Of a stretch of DNA of 64,000 nt, positions 43,969 to 52,211 are shown piece after piece. The position numbers were made by a program, and so were the translations under genes. How positions within the stretch are numbered: position 1 is the first letter of the stretch; every line of letters begins with the position of its first letter. Source of the DNA: Chitinophagales bacterium (GTDB lineage: Bacteria; Bacteroidota; Bacteroidia; Chitinophagales; Chitinophagaceae); contig JAATGJ010000132.1 of the NCBI GenBank assembly GCA_015654695.1, positions 62,001 to 126,000 of the forward strand, read 5' to 3'. The notes under the pieces were generated by a model. That model made no database searches. It saw only the letters and a list, made by a program, of their open reading frames with translations, and was not told the DNA's origin.

Positions 43969-45405
43969 GTGCTGCTAAAAGATATGCCCATACGAAGAAA
44001 GCTTATGAGAGTCATTATTCTTATAAGCGGGGCCGTGCTGCTTGTGACATGCGTATCGTTCTTTGCCTATGAGTTTTATATATTCCGGAAGACGACAACA
44101 GAGAAACTTTTCACCATTGGAAAAATTATTTCCGCCAATAGCACCGCTGCACTTGCTTTTGATAACCCTGAAGATGCGAAAGAAATCCTGGCTGCATTGA
44201 AAGCTGAGCCGCATATTACGGCCGCCGCTCTTTATAATAAAGACGGCAAACTTTTTTCTACCTATTCTACCCATCCTGATACTAATTCCATCCCCCCGAA
44301 GCCCCGGCAGGACGGCTATCGTTTTATACGTTCACACCTGGATGGTTTTGAACCCGTAGTTCAGGATAAAAAGCGACTGGGTACATTATACCTGAAATCT
44401 GACCTGGGTGGTATGTATGAACGGTTCAGAATATTTGGTATCGTTGCCGCTTTAGTGATAACACTGTCTTTTATATTGGCATACCTGCTTTCTAAGATTC
44501 TCCAAAAAAGCATTTCAAAACCTATCATTGGCCTGGCCGATACCGCCAAAATAATATCGGATCAAAAAGATTATTCCGTTCGTGCCGTTAAGACAGGCAA
44601 AGATGAACTGGGCTCCCTTACCGACGCTTTTAACCAGATGCTGGGCCAGATCGAAGAACAAAATCTGAGCCTGAATGAGTTTAACCAAAACCTTGAACAA
44701 AAAGTGAAGGAACGTACTGCACAGTTGGAATCAGTGAACAAAGAACTGGAAGCTTTCTCATATTCCATCTCTCATGACCTGCGGGCGCCGTTGCGTGCTA
44801 TCATTGGCTTTACAGCTATCCTGGAAGAACGTTACAGTGACAAACTGGATACTGAGGCAAGGCGGGTTACATCTGTTATAAAAAACAATACCATAAAGAT
44901 GGGACATCTTATTGATGACCTTCTTGGTTTTTCACGCATGGGGCGGCAGGATATTATAAAGAGCCATGTAGATAGTGACGCAGTCGTGAAAGAAGTAATC
45001 ACTAACCTGGGTACACAATATGATACTTCAAAAGTTAAGTGGGCCATTCAGCCTTTACCGCCCGTCAAAGCGGACATCAATACTATCCGGCAAGTGTGGG
45101 TAAATTTTATTTCAAATGCCATCAAATATTCACAAAAGAAGGAGACGCAGCGTATTGAAATAGGTTCTTTCCCGGAAGAAGGGCATATTGTATTTGTTGT
45201 AAAAGATAACGGCGTGGGATTTGATGAAAAATACAGGGATAAATTATTTAAAGTATTTCAACGGCTGCACAAGGCCAGGGATTTTGAAGGCACCGGTGTT
45301 GGCCTGGCGCTGGCGGAAAAGATCATTTCAAAACATGGGGGTAAAGTGTGGGCTGAAGGAAAGGTAGATCACGGAGCATCCTTCTATTTCAGTTTACCGG
45401 CATAA
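43969..45405 (+). CDS. CHASE8-like/HAMP histidine kinase coupled to YfiR
   Basis: A 478-residue membrane kinase. Two helices (~15-40 and ~150-175) flank a ~110-residue periplasmic domain ([42 protein letters not shown]), the CHASE8-type sensor found in YfiN-like proteins. HAMP follows ([16 protein letters not shown]), then HisKA with His269 ([16 protein letters not shown]) and HATPase ([16 protein letters not shown]). The sensor family plus YfiR upstream suggests a YfiR-style switch driving a kinase. Start is GTG at 43969, three bases after yfiR; ATG at 43984 (MPIRRK) is the alternative. Confidence 0.93.
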   Translation: MLLKDMPIRRKLMRVIILISGAVLLVTCVSFFAYEFYIFRKTTTEKLFTIGKIISANSTAALAFDNPEDAKEILAALKAEPHITAAALYNKDGKLFSTYSTHPDTNSIPPKPRQDGYRFIRSHLDGFEPVVQDKKRLGTLYLKSDLGGMYERFRIFGIVAALVITLSFILAYLLSKILQKSISKPIIGLADTAKIISDQKDYSVRAVKTGKDELGSLTDAFNQMLGQIEEQNLSLNEFNQNLEQKVKERTAQLESVNKELEAFSYSISHDLRAPLRAIIGFTAILEERYSDKLDTEARRVTSVIKNNTIKMGHLIDDLLGFSRMGRQDIIKSHVDSDAVVKEVITNLGTQYDTSKVKWAIQPLPPVKADINTIRQVWVNFISNAIKYSQKKETQRIEIGSFPEEGHIVFVVKDNGVGFDEKYRDKLFKVFQRLHKARDFEGTGVGLALAEKIISKHGGKVWAEGKVDHGASFYFSLPA

Positions 45406-45448
45406 AAGCAAAGAATTAAACATACTAACCAAAATAAAAATCAATTAT

Positions 45449-45898
45449 ATGATGAACCAAAATTCTGTAGATCTTTTATTGGTGGAAGATAATGCTGCCG
45501 ATGCAGAACTTACGATCCATGAGCTGAGAAAAAACAATATGGCCAATAATCTTTTTCATGCAGAAGATGGTGAGGAAGCTCTGGACTTCATTTTTGCTAC
45601 GGGAAAATTTGCCGGTCAGAGAGATGTACTGGTCCGGCCAAGACTAATTCTGCTGGATATACAAATGCCCAAAGTAAATGGCATTGAAGTATTGCAGAAA
45701 ATAAAAGAAGACCCCAGGACTCAGGCCATCCCTGTTGTGATACTCACTTCGTCGAAGGAAGATCCTGATATTCAAAAATGCTATGCCCTGGGCGCCAATA
45801 GCTATATCGTCAAACCAGTAAATTTTGAGACCTTTGCTCATTCAATTAAAAACCTTGGTTTCTACTGGTTGTTATTAAATCAGCCCCCAGTCGGCTGA
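45449..45898 (+). CDS. Rcp1-like single-domain response regulator
   Basis: A 149-residue receiver of the Rcp1/phytochrome-partner type: [15 protein letters not shown], phospho-Asp in [16 protein letters not shown], Thr in [13 protein letters not shown], Lys in [12 protein letters not shown], with an extended C-terminal tail ([11 protein letters not shown]). No output domain. It directly follows the YfiR-linked kinase by 43 bp and is its most likely substrate. A degenerate copy of its C-terminus lies downstream at 46071-46178. Confidence 0.93.
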   Translation: MMNQNSVDLLLVEDNAADAELTIHELRKNNMANNLFHAEDGEEALDFIFATGKFAGQRDVLVRPRLILLDIQMPKVNGIEVLQKIKEDPRTQAIPVVILTSSKEDPDIQKCYALGANSYIVKPVNFETFAHSIKNLGFYWLLLNQPPVG

Positions 45899-46070
45899 GT
45901 CCCCGTGGAAATACGATTACCGGAAGGCAATATGAACATCATTGCGGTGATCCAAAAACAAGCGGGCTGGAAGGATTGAAAAAAATAAGGTATGATTAAT
46001 GAACAAAAATGAGCCCGGTTGTATTGCCGGTTTTTTAAAAAAAGATAATGACATCATGATTGATTACTAA

Positions 46071-46178
46071 CCCGGAGTTAATAGTTATATTGTTAAACCC
46101 GTAGAATTTAAGAATTTTGAAAAAGCTGTTGTAGATATGGGGTTATATTGGTTATTGATTAACCAGCCTCCAAAGTAG
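46071..46178 (+). pseudogene. C-terminal remnant of a second Rcp1-like regulator
   Basis: In-frame codons after a stop read [20 protein letters not shown], then [14 protein letters not shown] and a stop. This parallels the end of the regulator upstream ([15 protein letters not shown]...[11 protein letters not shown]), with conserved spacing. The rest of the receiver is gone, so it is a relic of a duplicated or neighbouring gene. The remaining gap 45899-46070 holds no clear gene. Confidence 0.85.
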
Positions 46179-46198
46179 ACTCAAACTTTTTTACTTAT

Positions 46199-47635
46199 AT
46201 GGAAGAGCTTAAAATATTATTTTTAGAAGACTCCGCCCAGGATGCGGAACTGGCTGGGTATATATTAAAAAACGCCGGTATTGATTTTACATTCAACCTC
46301 GTAGATACACAGGAACAATACCAGGACGCCCTTGCAACCTACCAGCCAGACATTGTTCTTGCGGACCATTCACTTTATCATTTCAATTCAGTTGAAGCTT
46401 TAAGAATATTCAAGGCTACAGGCCTTAAAGTGCCTTTTATCCTGGTAACAGGAACAGTATCTGAAGAATTTGCGGTGGACATTCTCAGGCATGGCGCCGA
46501 TGATTATTTACTAAAAGATAACCTCGTAAGATTGCCCAACGCAATTCTTAGCAGCCTTGAAAAATACCGCCTCGACAAAGAAAGGCAGGAATACCTGGAT
46601 AATATCATAAACAATGAAGCGCTGATGAAAGAAGCTCAGCGATTAGCTCAATTTGGAAGCTGGGAAGCCGACATAATTACCGGGGAAGTAAAATGGTCAG
46701 ACGAAATATTCCGCATCTTTAGTTATGAACCCGGGGAAATCAAACCAGGCCATGATATAATCTTACATCATATTCATCCTGAGGACAGGGCAATATACCA
46801 GCAGGCTATATATTCCCGCCTGGGCAAACTTGATATTTTGGGTTCCGAGATCAGGATCGTTGATAAGGAAGGCCATAACAAATTTGTTTACTTTAAGATA
46901 GTGGTCAAACGTGATACCTCGGGACAGCTCACGCGCCTTTTGGGTTTTATGCAGGATATAACAGAAAAACGAACCCTGGAGAAAGAACTTGCTGACCAGG
47001 CGCTGCGCCAGCAAAAATTGATCACCGAAATTACTATACAGGCCCAGGAAAAAGAACGTAATGAACTGGGCAAAGAACTCCATGATAATATCAACCAGAT
47101 ATTGGCTACTATTAAAATGTTTCTTGGAATCTCCCTGGCTAACCCTGGCAAAAGAGAAGAGCTGATTAACCGCAGTGTCAAGAATGTTAATTATGCTATT
47201 GAAGAAATCAGGAAATTATCAAAGTCCCTGGTAGCTCCGTCCCTGGGTGATCTGGGTTTAATACCTGCGTTGCAGGATCTTGTTGAAGAAATAAATGTCA
47301 GCGATAAATTGAAGGTGCAGTTGATTGCTGAAATCAGTGATGAAAAGAAACCAGATATGAATATGGAACTTATGTTGTACAGGATTGCACAGGAACAGTT
47401 GAATAATATCCGCAAATATGCAAACGCCGGCAAAGCCGTCATTACCATTAAAACAGCAGAGAATAATCTCCTTTTTTCCATCACTGACGATGGAGTTGGA
47501 TTTGACGCCACTCAAAAGGCACAGGGTATCGGGCTCAGAAACATTCGCAGCAGGGTAGATTTTTATTCAGGCACGATGGATATTATTTCAGCTCCCGGTC
47601 AGGGTTGCACACTTAACATTACCATTCCTTTTTAA
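46199..47635 (+). CDS. receiver-PAS-HisKA_3 histidine kinase
   Basis: A 478-residue cytoplasmic kinase. The N-terminal receiver-like domain (LEDSAQDAELAGYILKN, VLADHSLYHFNSVEAL, with Asp of ADH at the phospho position) is followed by PAS (FGSWEADIITGEVKWSDEIF, MQDITEKRTLEKEL), HisKA_3 with His295 (GKELHDNINQILATIK) and a compact ATPase domain (ITDDGVGFD, GIGLRNIRS). This class pairs with NarL-type regulators, and such a gene follows ten bases downstream, forming a likely pair. Confidence 0.93.
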   Translation: MEELKILFLEDSAQDAELAGYILKNAGIDFTFNLVDTQEQYQDALATYQPDIVLADHSLYHFNSVEALRIFKATGLKVPFILVTGTVSEEFAVDILRHGADDYLLKDNLVRLPNAILSSLEKYRLDKERQEYLDNIINNEALMKEAQRLAQFGSWEADIITGEVKWSDEIFRIFSYEPGEIKPGHDIILHHIHPEDRAIYQQAIYSRLGKLDILGSEIRIVDKEGHNKFVYFKIVVKRDTSGQLTRLLGFMQDITEKRTLEKELADQALRQQKLITEITIQAQEKERNELGKELHDNINQILATIKMFLGISLANPGKREELINRSVKNVNYAIEEIRKLSKSLVAPSLGDLGLIPALQDLVEEINVSDKLKVQLIAEISDEKKPDMNMELMLYRIAQEQLNNIRKYANAGKAVITIKTAENNLLFSITDDGVGFDATQKAQGIGLRNIRSRVDFYSGTMDIISAPGQGCTLNITIPF

Positions 47636-47644
47636 AAAACAGGT

Positions 47645-48286
47645 ATGAAAAGAATTTCTGTTATAATAGTAGAAGACCACCAATTGGTAAGAGAAATGTG
47701 GGCCAGCCTGCTGGAAGAAAAGGCCGAAATAGTTGTAGTGGGAGAATGCGCCGGGTTTGATGAAGCCATTGAAACGATCAAAACAAAAAAACCTGACATC
47801 GTATTACTTGATATTAATTTGCCCGGCGCCTCTGGTCTCGATGCAGTACCCCTTATCCGGAAATTTTCGCCGGGCTCAAGGATCATTGCTGTTTCTATGC
47901 ACAACCAACCGGCTTTTGCCAAAAAAATGTTGCAATTAGGCGCCAGGGGGTATGTTACAAAAAATTCATCCCCGCAGGAAATGCTTGCGGCAATTGATGA
48001 AGTAATGATGGGTAAAACGTATATATGCCTGGAAATAAAAAATCATTTATCAGATCAAATGCTGGATGAATCACCCAGGCCTGATATCAAAGATCTTTCC
48101 CTGAGAGAGATTGGGATAATCAAATTGATTAAAGAGGGGCTTGCATCAAAAGAAATTGCCGCATCTCTTCAAATTTCCGTCCGTACGGTGGAAGTTCACC
48201 GGCACAATATCCTGAAAAAACTGGGCTTTAAAAACACGGCCTCTCTCCTTAATTTTATCAATACGACAGACCTGTCTTTCGGCTGA
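47645..48286 (+). CDS. NarL/FixJ-family response regulator
   Basis: A 213-residue regulator: receiver with VEDHQLVREMW, phospho-Asp in IVLLDINLPGASGLDAV, Lys in YVTKNSSPQEML; LuxR-type HTH at ~145-205 (LSLREIGIIKLIKEGLASKEIAASLQISVRTVEVHRHNILKKLGF). It begins nine bases after the HisKA_3 kinase stop and is its probable partner. It is a close paralogue of the orphan regulator at 32535-33194. Confidence 0.94.
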   Translation: MKRISVIIVEDHQLVREMWASLLEEKAEIVVVGECAGFDEAIETIKTKKPDIVLLDINLPGASGLDAVPLIRKFSPGSRIIAVSMHNQPAFAKKMLQLGARGYVTKNSSPQEMLAAIDEVMMGKTYICLEIKNHLSDQMLDESPRPDIKDLSLREIGIIKLIKEGLASKEIAASLQISVRTVEVHRHNILKKLGFKNTASLLNFINTTDLSFG

Positions 48287-48465
48287 TAGTATTTTACTTA
48301 CCTGAGGGCTAGTAATTAATACTTACTGTGTAAAAGTTTACTTGCTGATACTTCTGTGAATCACAGAGACATGCTAATTTTATACCCTTATCCTTTTTTT
48401 AATATTTAACCTTATTTTTATTAAGTCTCCTGGCAGTGGCGGTAAATTGCGAAACCCATTTATAT

Positions 48466-48876
48466 ATGGAAAGGCAAATCACCGTTGTGATAGCAGATGA
48501 TAATAATTTTTTCCGGGAAAGTTTACGGATACTTCTGTCCGGCCTGGATGCAGTCACCATTGTAGGAGAAGCACAAAACGGCGAAGAGGCGATCGCCCTG
48601 GCGACAAAACTCTTACCCGGCGTCATCCTTATGGATATTAATATGTCCCCTATTAACGGGTTTGAGGCGACCCGCAAAATACTTAAACACAACCCTGCCA
48701 TCAGGATCATCGGGCTATCCATGCACACAGAACCCTCCTATTGCAAAAATCTCTTACGGTTAGGCGCAAGAGGTTATATCACCAAAAGTGCCCCGCATAA
48801 TGAAATTATAGACGCTATCATGGAAGTAGCGGCCGGAGGAAAATACATTGATAAGAACTTAACAGGCCTGCTGTAA
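48466..48876 (+). CDS. NarL-type receiver lacking the DNA-binding domain
   Basis: A 136-residue receiver (VVIADDNNFFRESLRILL, phospho-Asp in VILMDINMSPINGFEA, Lys in YITKSAPHNEII) that ends at GGKYIDKNLTGLL, just where the NarL family would continue into the LuxR HTH. No HTH sequence was found downstream. Either the gene is truncated or it is a phosphate-sink/competitor of its full-length paralogues. Start taken at MERQITVVIADD (48466); the frame is open 10 codons further. Confidence 0.88.
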   Translation: MERQITVVIADDNNFFRESLRILLSGLDAVTIVGEAQNGEEAIALATKLLPGVILMDINMSPINGFEATRKILKHNPAIRIIGLSMHTEPSYCKNLLRLGARGYITKSAPHNEIIDAIMEVAAGGKYIDKNLTGLL

Positions 48877-48956
48877 TCTACATGCTACAAAATGCGAAAG
48901 TGTTTGTGTCTTTGTAATAAAAGAAGTTAACAAGCCTGCTGCGGGTATTATGAAAT

Positions 48957-48988
48957 GAAAAAAGGCAGCCAGAAAATTTTGGCCGCCC
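48957..48988 (-). terminator. terminator of the tmRNA gene
   Basis: On the minus strand GGCGGCCA and TGGCTGCC form an 8-bp stem (one G-U pair) around an A/T-rich loop, followed by a T run (complement of the A run at 48957-48963). It lies just after the tmRNA 3' end. Confidence 0.8.
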
Positions 48989-49003
48989 CTCATTTATATC
49001 ATG

Positions 49004-49374
49004 TGGAGCTGGCGGGAATCGAACCCGCGTCCAAACATATTCCCCAAAAGCTTTCTACATGCTTATTTCCTTATTGCTTGTCGGCGATATACAGGAAAAG
49101 AACAAACCAATACATCACTTAGCTGGATGTTCTTGAGCAACCGTCACAGCCTTCGGTTACAGCATCCTGTTTTGTTGTTGAGTAGGCGGCGGGGCTTGGT
49201 AACAGAACAACCGGCCCGGCGGCCCTAATGACTAACTAATCACTGATTAGGCAGCCATGGCATACTGAGTATTGCCATTTATAGTTTGAGTATTCAAGAT
49301 TAAAGTGCTGATTACACAATGCACTGCATGCTTACACTTTCAAAGACCTATGCTGTCAAAACCAGGACAGCCCC
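49004..49374 (-). ncRNA. ssrA: transfer-messenger RNA
   Basis: The tmRNA (trans-translation, ribosome rescue) is read on the minus strand. The 5' end GGGGCTGTCCTGGTTTTGACAG pairs through GGGGCTG with CAGCTCC at the 3' end; the T arm reads GGGTTCGATTCCCGCC. The tag frame at 49247-49276 codes GNTQYAMAA with a Gly (GGC) resume codon, the pattern seen in Bacteroidota tags. The genomic sequence after the discriminator A is CAT, so the CCA tail is not fully encoded and must be added by the CCA enzyme. Pseudoknot-rich sequence lies between the tag and the 3' half (e.g. GGGCCGCCGGGCCGG). With SmpB it rescues stalled ribosomes. Confidence 0.96.
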
Positions 49375-49388
49375 ATATTTTCAATCGG

Positions 49389-49419
49389 CAAATGTTTATT
49401 GCTTATTGCAAATTGCAAA
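49389..49419 (-). promoter_or_regulatory. tmRNA promoter (Bacteroidota-type)
   Basis: On the minus strand TTTG (49416-49419) and AACATTTG (49389-49396) lie 19 bp apart, matching the -33 TTTG / -7 TAnnTTTG layout apart from AA for TA. The -7 box ends ~14 bp before the mature 5' end at 49374. Confidence 0.55.
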
Positions 49420-49423
49420 TTTA

Positions 49424-50806
49424 CTATTTTCCCCACCCAAACCAGTCATTACCATTTGCATACAGCATGAGCCCCAGCAATAATATCATGCCGGCCATCT
49501 GTGCATACTCCATGAACTTTTCATTTGGTTTTCTGCGGGTGATCATTTCATATAATGTAAACATTACGTGTCCGCCATCCAAAGCCGGTATCGGCAAGAG
49601 ATTCATGAAGGCAAGTATGATAGAAAGGAACGCAGTGATATTCCAAAATGATTCCCAATCCCACACAGGATTAAAGATCGATCCGATCGCTTTAAATCCA
49701 CCGACACCCTTGTAGCCGCCCGTTTTAGGATTAACGATTTTTTTAAACTGCTCATAATATTCTGAGAGCGTGGTTCCCGTTTTTCTTATACCTGCAGGGA
49801 ATGCAGCTAAAAATCCGTACTTCTTCACGTTCCATTTCAGCCAGCCCAAACTATCCATCTGCTCGTAATTTGGTCCAACGCCGTATTGATAAAATCCAAG
49901 CCTCCCTTCCCCATCCACCTGCGCTTTAAATTGTACTTCCTGTTTGTCCCGCAAAACCGTTAGCAACACTTCTGCATTTTTTTTCTCCGATAAATTATTT
50001 TTTAATTCATCGAAAAACTGAAACCGTACAGAATCTACACCTATTATCTGATCGTTTTTCCGCAGGCCTGCTTTGTAGATTTTGGAGGTGTCTGGTATGA
50101 CAAATGCTATGGCAGGCACTCTCGGTTCTATAAGAGTGATTCTGCCCCTTTTTTTGTTTTCGATCAGTTGACCCAGCAAATCTTCAGGGATCTTGATATC
50201 AAGGATCTGACCGTTCCTGTCAATAGTTATCTTTTCATCAGATACGATCATTTTCTTTAATGTCTTTTCAAAATCATCAACAGGCACACCATCCACGGCA
50301 ATAATCTTATCCCCGCTTCTCAGGCCGATCTTATGTAATGTGCTGTCGGTTACCTGGATGCCATATTTTAAAGATTTTGCGGGGATCTTCTTTTCTCCCC
50401 AGATCATTAATACAAAAGCGTAGATAACAAAAGCCACCAATACGTTCATGATAACACCACCAAGCATCACAATAAGGCGCTGCCAGGCCGGCTTACTCCT
50501 GAACTCCCATTCCTTTGGCGGCAGTTTCATCGCTTCTTTATCCATACTCTCATCTATCATACCGGATATCTTTACATACCCGCCCAGTGGCAACCAACCG
50601 ATACCATATACTGTATCTCCCACTTTCTTTTTCACCAATGCAAACCAGGGATCAAAGAACAGGAAGAATTTTTCTACCCGGCAGCCGAACCAGCGTGCAG
50701 TAATGTAATGTCCGAATTCATGCAATATGACCAGGATAGATAAAGCAAGTAATAATTGTCCAACCTGTACTCCTACTGATGCCCAGTTAATAGCTAATAA
50801 TACCAT
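49424..50806 (-). CDS. rseP: RseP site-2 zinc metalloprotease
   Basis: A 460-residue inner membrane protease that cuts transmembrane anti-sigma factors and signal-peptide remnants. The zinc motif HExxH is His29-Glu30/His33 (LVILHEFGHYITARWFG), and the C-terminal LDG is at Asp410 (LLPIPALDGGHVMFTLYEM). PDZ domains lie at ~125-200 and ~220-300 (KIGLRSGDKIIAVDGVPV, GLRKNDQIIGVDSVRF). Helices at ~15-35, ~110-130, ~385-410 and ~430-455. It is located with dxr and gh3 on the minus strand, as in many bacteria. Confidence 0.95.
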   Translation of the reverse strand: MVLLAINWASVGVQVGQLLLALSILVILHEFGHYITARWFGCRVEKFFLFFDPWFALVKKKVGDTVYGIGWLPLGGYVKISGMIDESMDKEAMKLPPKEWEFRSKPAWQRLIVMLGGVIMNVLVAFVIYAFVLMIWGEKKIPAKSLKYGIQVTDSTLHKIGLRSGDKIIAVDGVPVDDFEKTLKKMIVSDEKITIDRNGQILDIKIPEDLLGQLIENKKRGRITLIEPRVPAIAFVIPDTSKIYKAGLRKNDQIIGVDSVRFQFFDELKNNLSEKKNAEVLLTVLRDKQEVQFKAQVDGEGRLGFYQYGVGPNYEQMDSLGWLKWNVKKYGFLAAFPAGIRKTGTTLSEYYEQFKKIVNPKTGGYKGVGGFKAIGSIFNPVWDWESFWNITAFLSIILAFMNLLPIPALDGGHVMFTLYEMITRRKPNEKFMEYAQMAGMILLLGLMLYANGNDWFGWGK

Positions 50807-50939
50807 ATATAAACTGCTAAAAGTCTTTAATTAAAAATAATCTGCAAATATCCGGGAAATATGAGACTTAAATAAGCCAGTCATAAATTATTTGAAATTC
50901 TTAGGGAATTGCTTTTTTGCCAAATCAGCAAGCTATTGA

Positions 50940-52151
50940 TCAAAGCCGGATAAGATCGGCGGCAAAGTTGCGGGCCTCACCATCACTGTCAAAATATTCT
51001 TCCAGCGTTGGCTTTTCGATAAAAGGTATTTTCTGCATCGTTTTTTCCACTACATCCGTCATATCCAGGAAATTGATCCTGTTGCGCAGGAAAGCATATA
51101 CAGCTATTTCATTGGCCGCATTCATTACAGCAGGAAGATTACCCCCCTTATACAGCGCCTCGGTTGCCAGCGCCAGGTTCCTGAATGTTCTTATATCGGG
51201 TTCTTCAAACGTGAGTGTACTTACCTTTTTAAAATCATATCTTGGAAACCCGTTAGGTATTCTTTTAGGAAACGCCAGCGCATATTGAATAGGCAATTTC
51301 ATATCCGGCAATCCCATCTGTGCTTTAATGCTTCCATCCTCAAACTGCACCATACTGTGAATGATACTTTGGGGATGTACCACCACCTGTATCTGTTCAG
51401 GCTTCAGGTTGAATAACCATTTTGCTTCTATCATCTCCAGCCCTTTATTCATCAGTGTAGCTGAATCAATAGTGATCTTGGCGCCCATGCTCCAGTTAGG
51501 ATGCTGCAATGCATGTTCCCTTTTTACATTCACCAGGTAATTGGGTTTGCGGCCAAGAAAAGGGCCGCCGGATGCGGTTAATACTATCTTCTCGATCTTA
51601 TTTCTTGTTTCTCCCACAAGGCATTGAAAAATGGCTGAATGTTCGGAATCAACAGGAATAACCGGTACCCGGTTTTCTACCGCCCTGCGCATCACAATAT
51701 CACCCGCTACCACTAATGTTTCTTTATTAGCCAGGGCAATAGGTTTTCCAATCCCAATAGCTTTTAAAGTAGGCCTTAGTCCTGCGTAACCAACAATACC
51801 AGCCAGCATCAGGTCATAACAATCAATAGCAGCTACTTCTTCTAATGCTTTTTCACCTGCAAAAACTTTTATCTCAGTTGAAGAAAGTTCGCTCTTTACT
51901 TTTTCGTATTTTCTTTCATCAGCAATAACAACCATATTAGGGTTGAATTTCAATGCCTGTTCTATCAGCAGTTCTTCATTGCTGTGTGCCGTTAATATTT
52001 CCGCAGAAAATTTGTCAGGGTTACCGGCGATCACTTCCAGCGCCTGTGTGCCGATGGAGCCGGTGGAACCAAAAATAGCGATGCGCCGGATACCTCCATC
52101 GCCTAAAAAAGATTTGGCTGTTGCAGCTTTTGTATATTGTTGCTCACTCAT
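50940..52151 (-). CDS. dxr: 1-deoxy-D-xylulose 5-phosphate reductoisomerase
   Basis: A 403-residue enzyme for the second step of the MEP isoprenoid pathway (DXP to MEP with NADPH). The NADPH site is IAIFGSTGSIGTQALEV, with NKETLVVAGDIV, PVDSEHSAIFQCL, GPFLGRK, HPNWSMGAKITIDSATLMNKGLEMIEAKWLF and MGLPDMKLPIQYAL; these hold the metal- and substrate-binding residues. Start chosen at MSEQQYTKAA (52151), which gives the family's usual length; ten further codons are open upstream. Confidence 0.95.
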   Translation of the reverse strand: MSEQQYTKAATAKSFLGDGGIRRIAIFGSTGSIGTQALEVIAGNPDKFSAEILTAHSNEELLIEQALKFNPNMVVIADERKYEKVKSELSSTEIKVFAGEKALEEVAAIDCYDLMLAGIVGYAGLRPTLKAIGIGKPIALANKETLVVAGDIVMRRAVENRVPVIPVDSEHSAIFQCLVGETRNKIEKIVLTASGGPFLGRKPNYLVNVKREHALQHPNWSMGAKITIDSATLMNKGLEMIEAKWLFNLKPEQIQVVVHPQSIIHSMVQFEDGSIKAQMGLPDMKLPIQYALAFPKRIPNGFPRYDFKKVSTLTFEEPDIRTFRNLALATEALYKGGNLPAVMNAANEIAVYAFLRNRINFLDMTDVVEKTMQKIPFIEKPTLEEYFDSDGEARNFAADLIRL

Positions 52152-52211
52152 TTTTTTCAATCTTACATGAAACGAATACACTTCATATTTCTTAACTACA
52201 GACTTCTTCCT

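Noticed and set aside
46005-46040. Terminator hairpin after the Rcp1-like gene
   Set aside because: Only a 4-bp CCGG stem with an 8-nt loop before the T run; too weak to call.
49001-49228. Plus-strand ORF beginning MWSWRESNPRP
   Set aside because: It is the reverse complement of the tmRNA 3' half; this is a well-known false ORF over tmRNA/tRNA ends.
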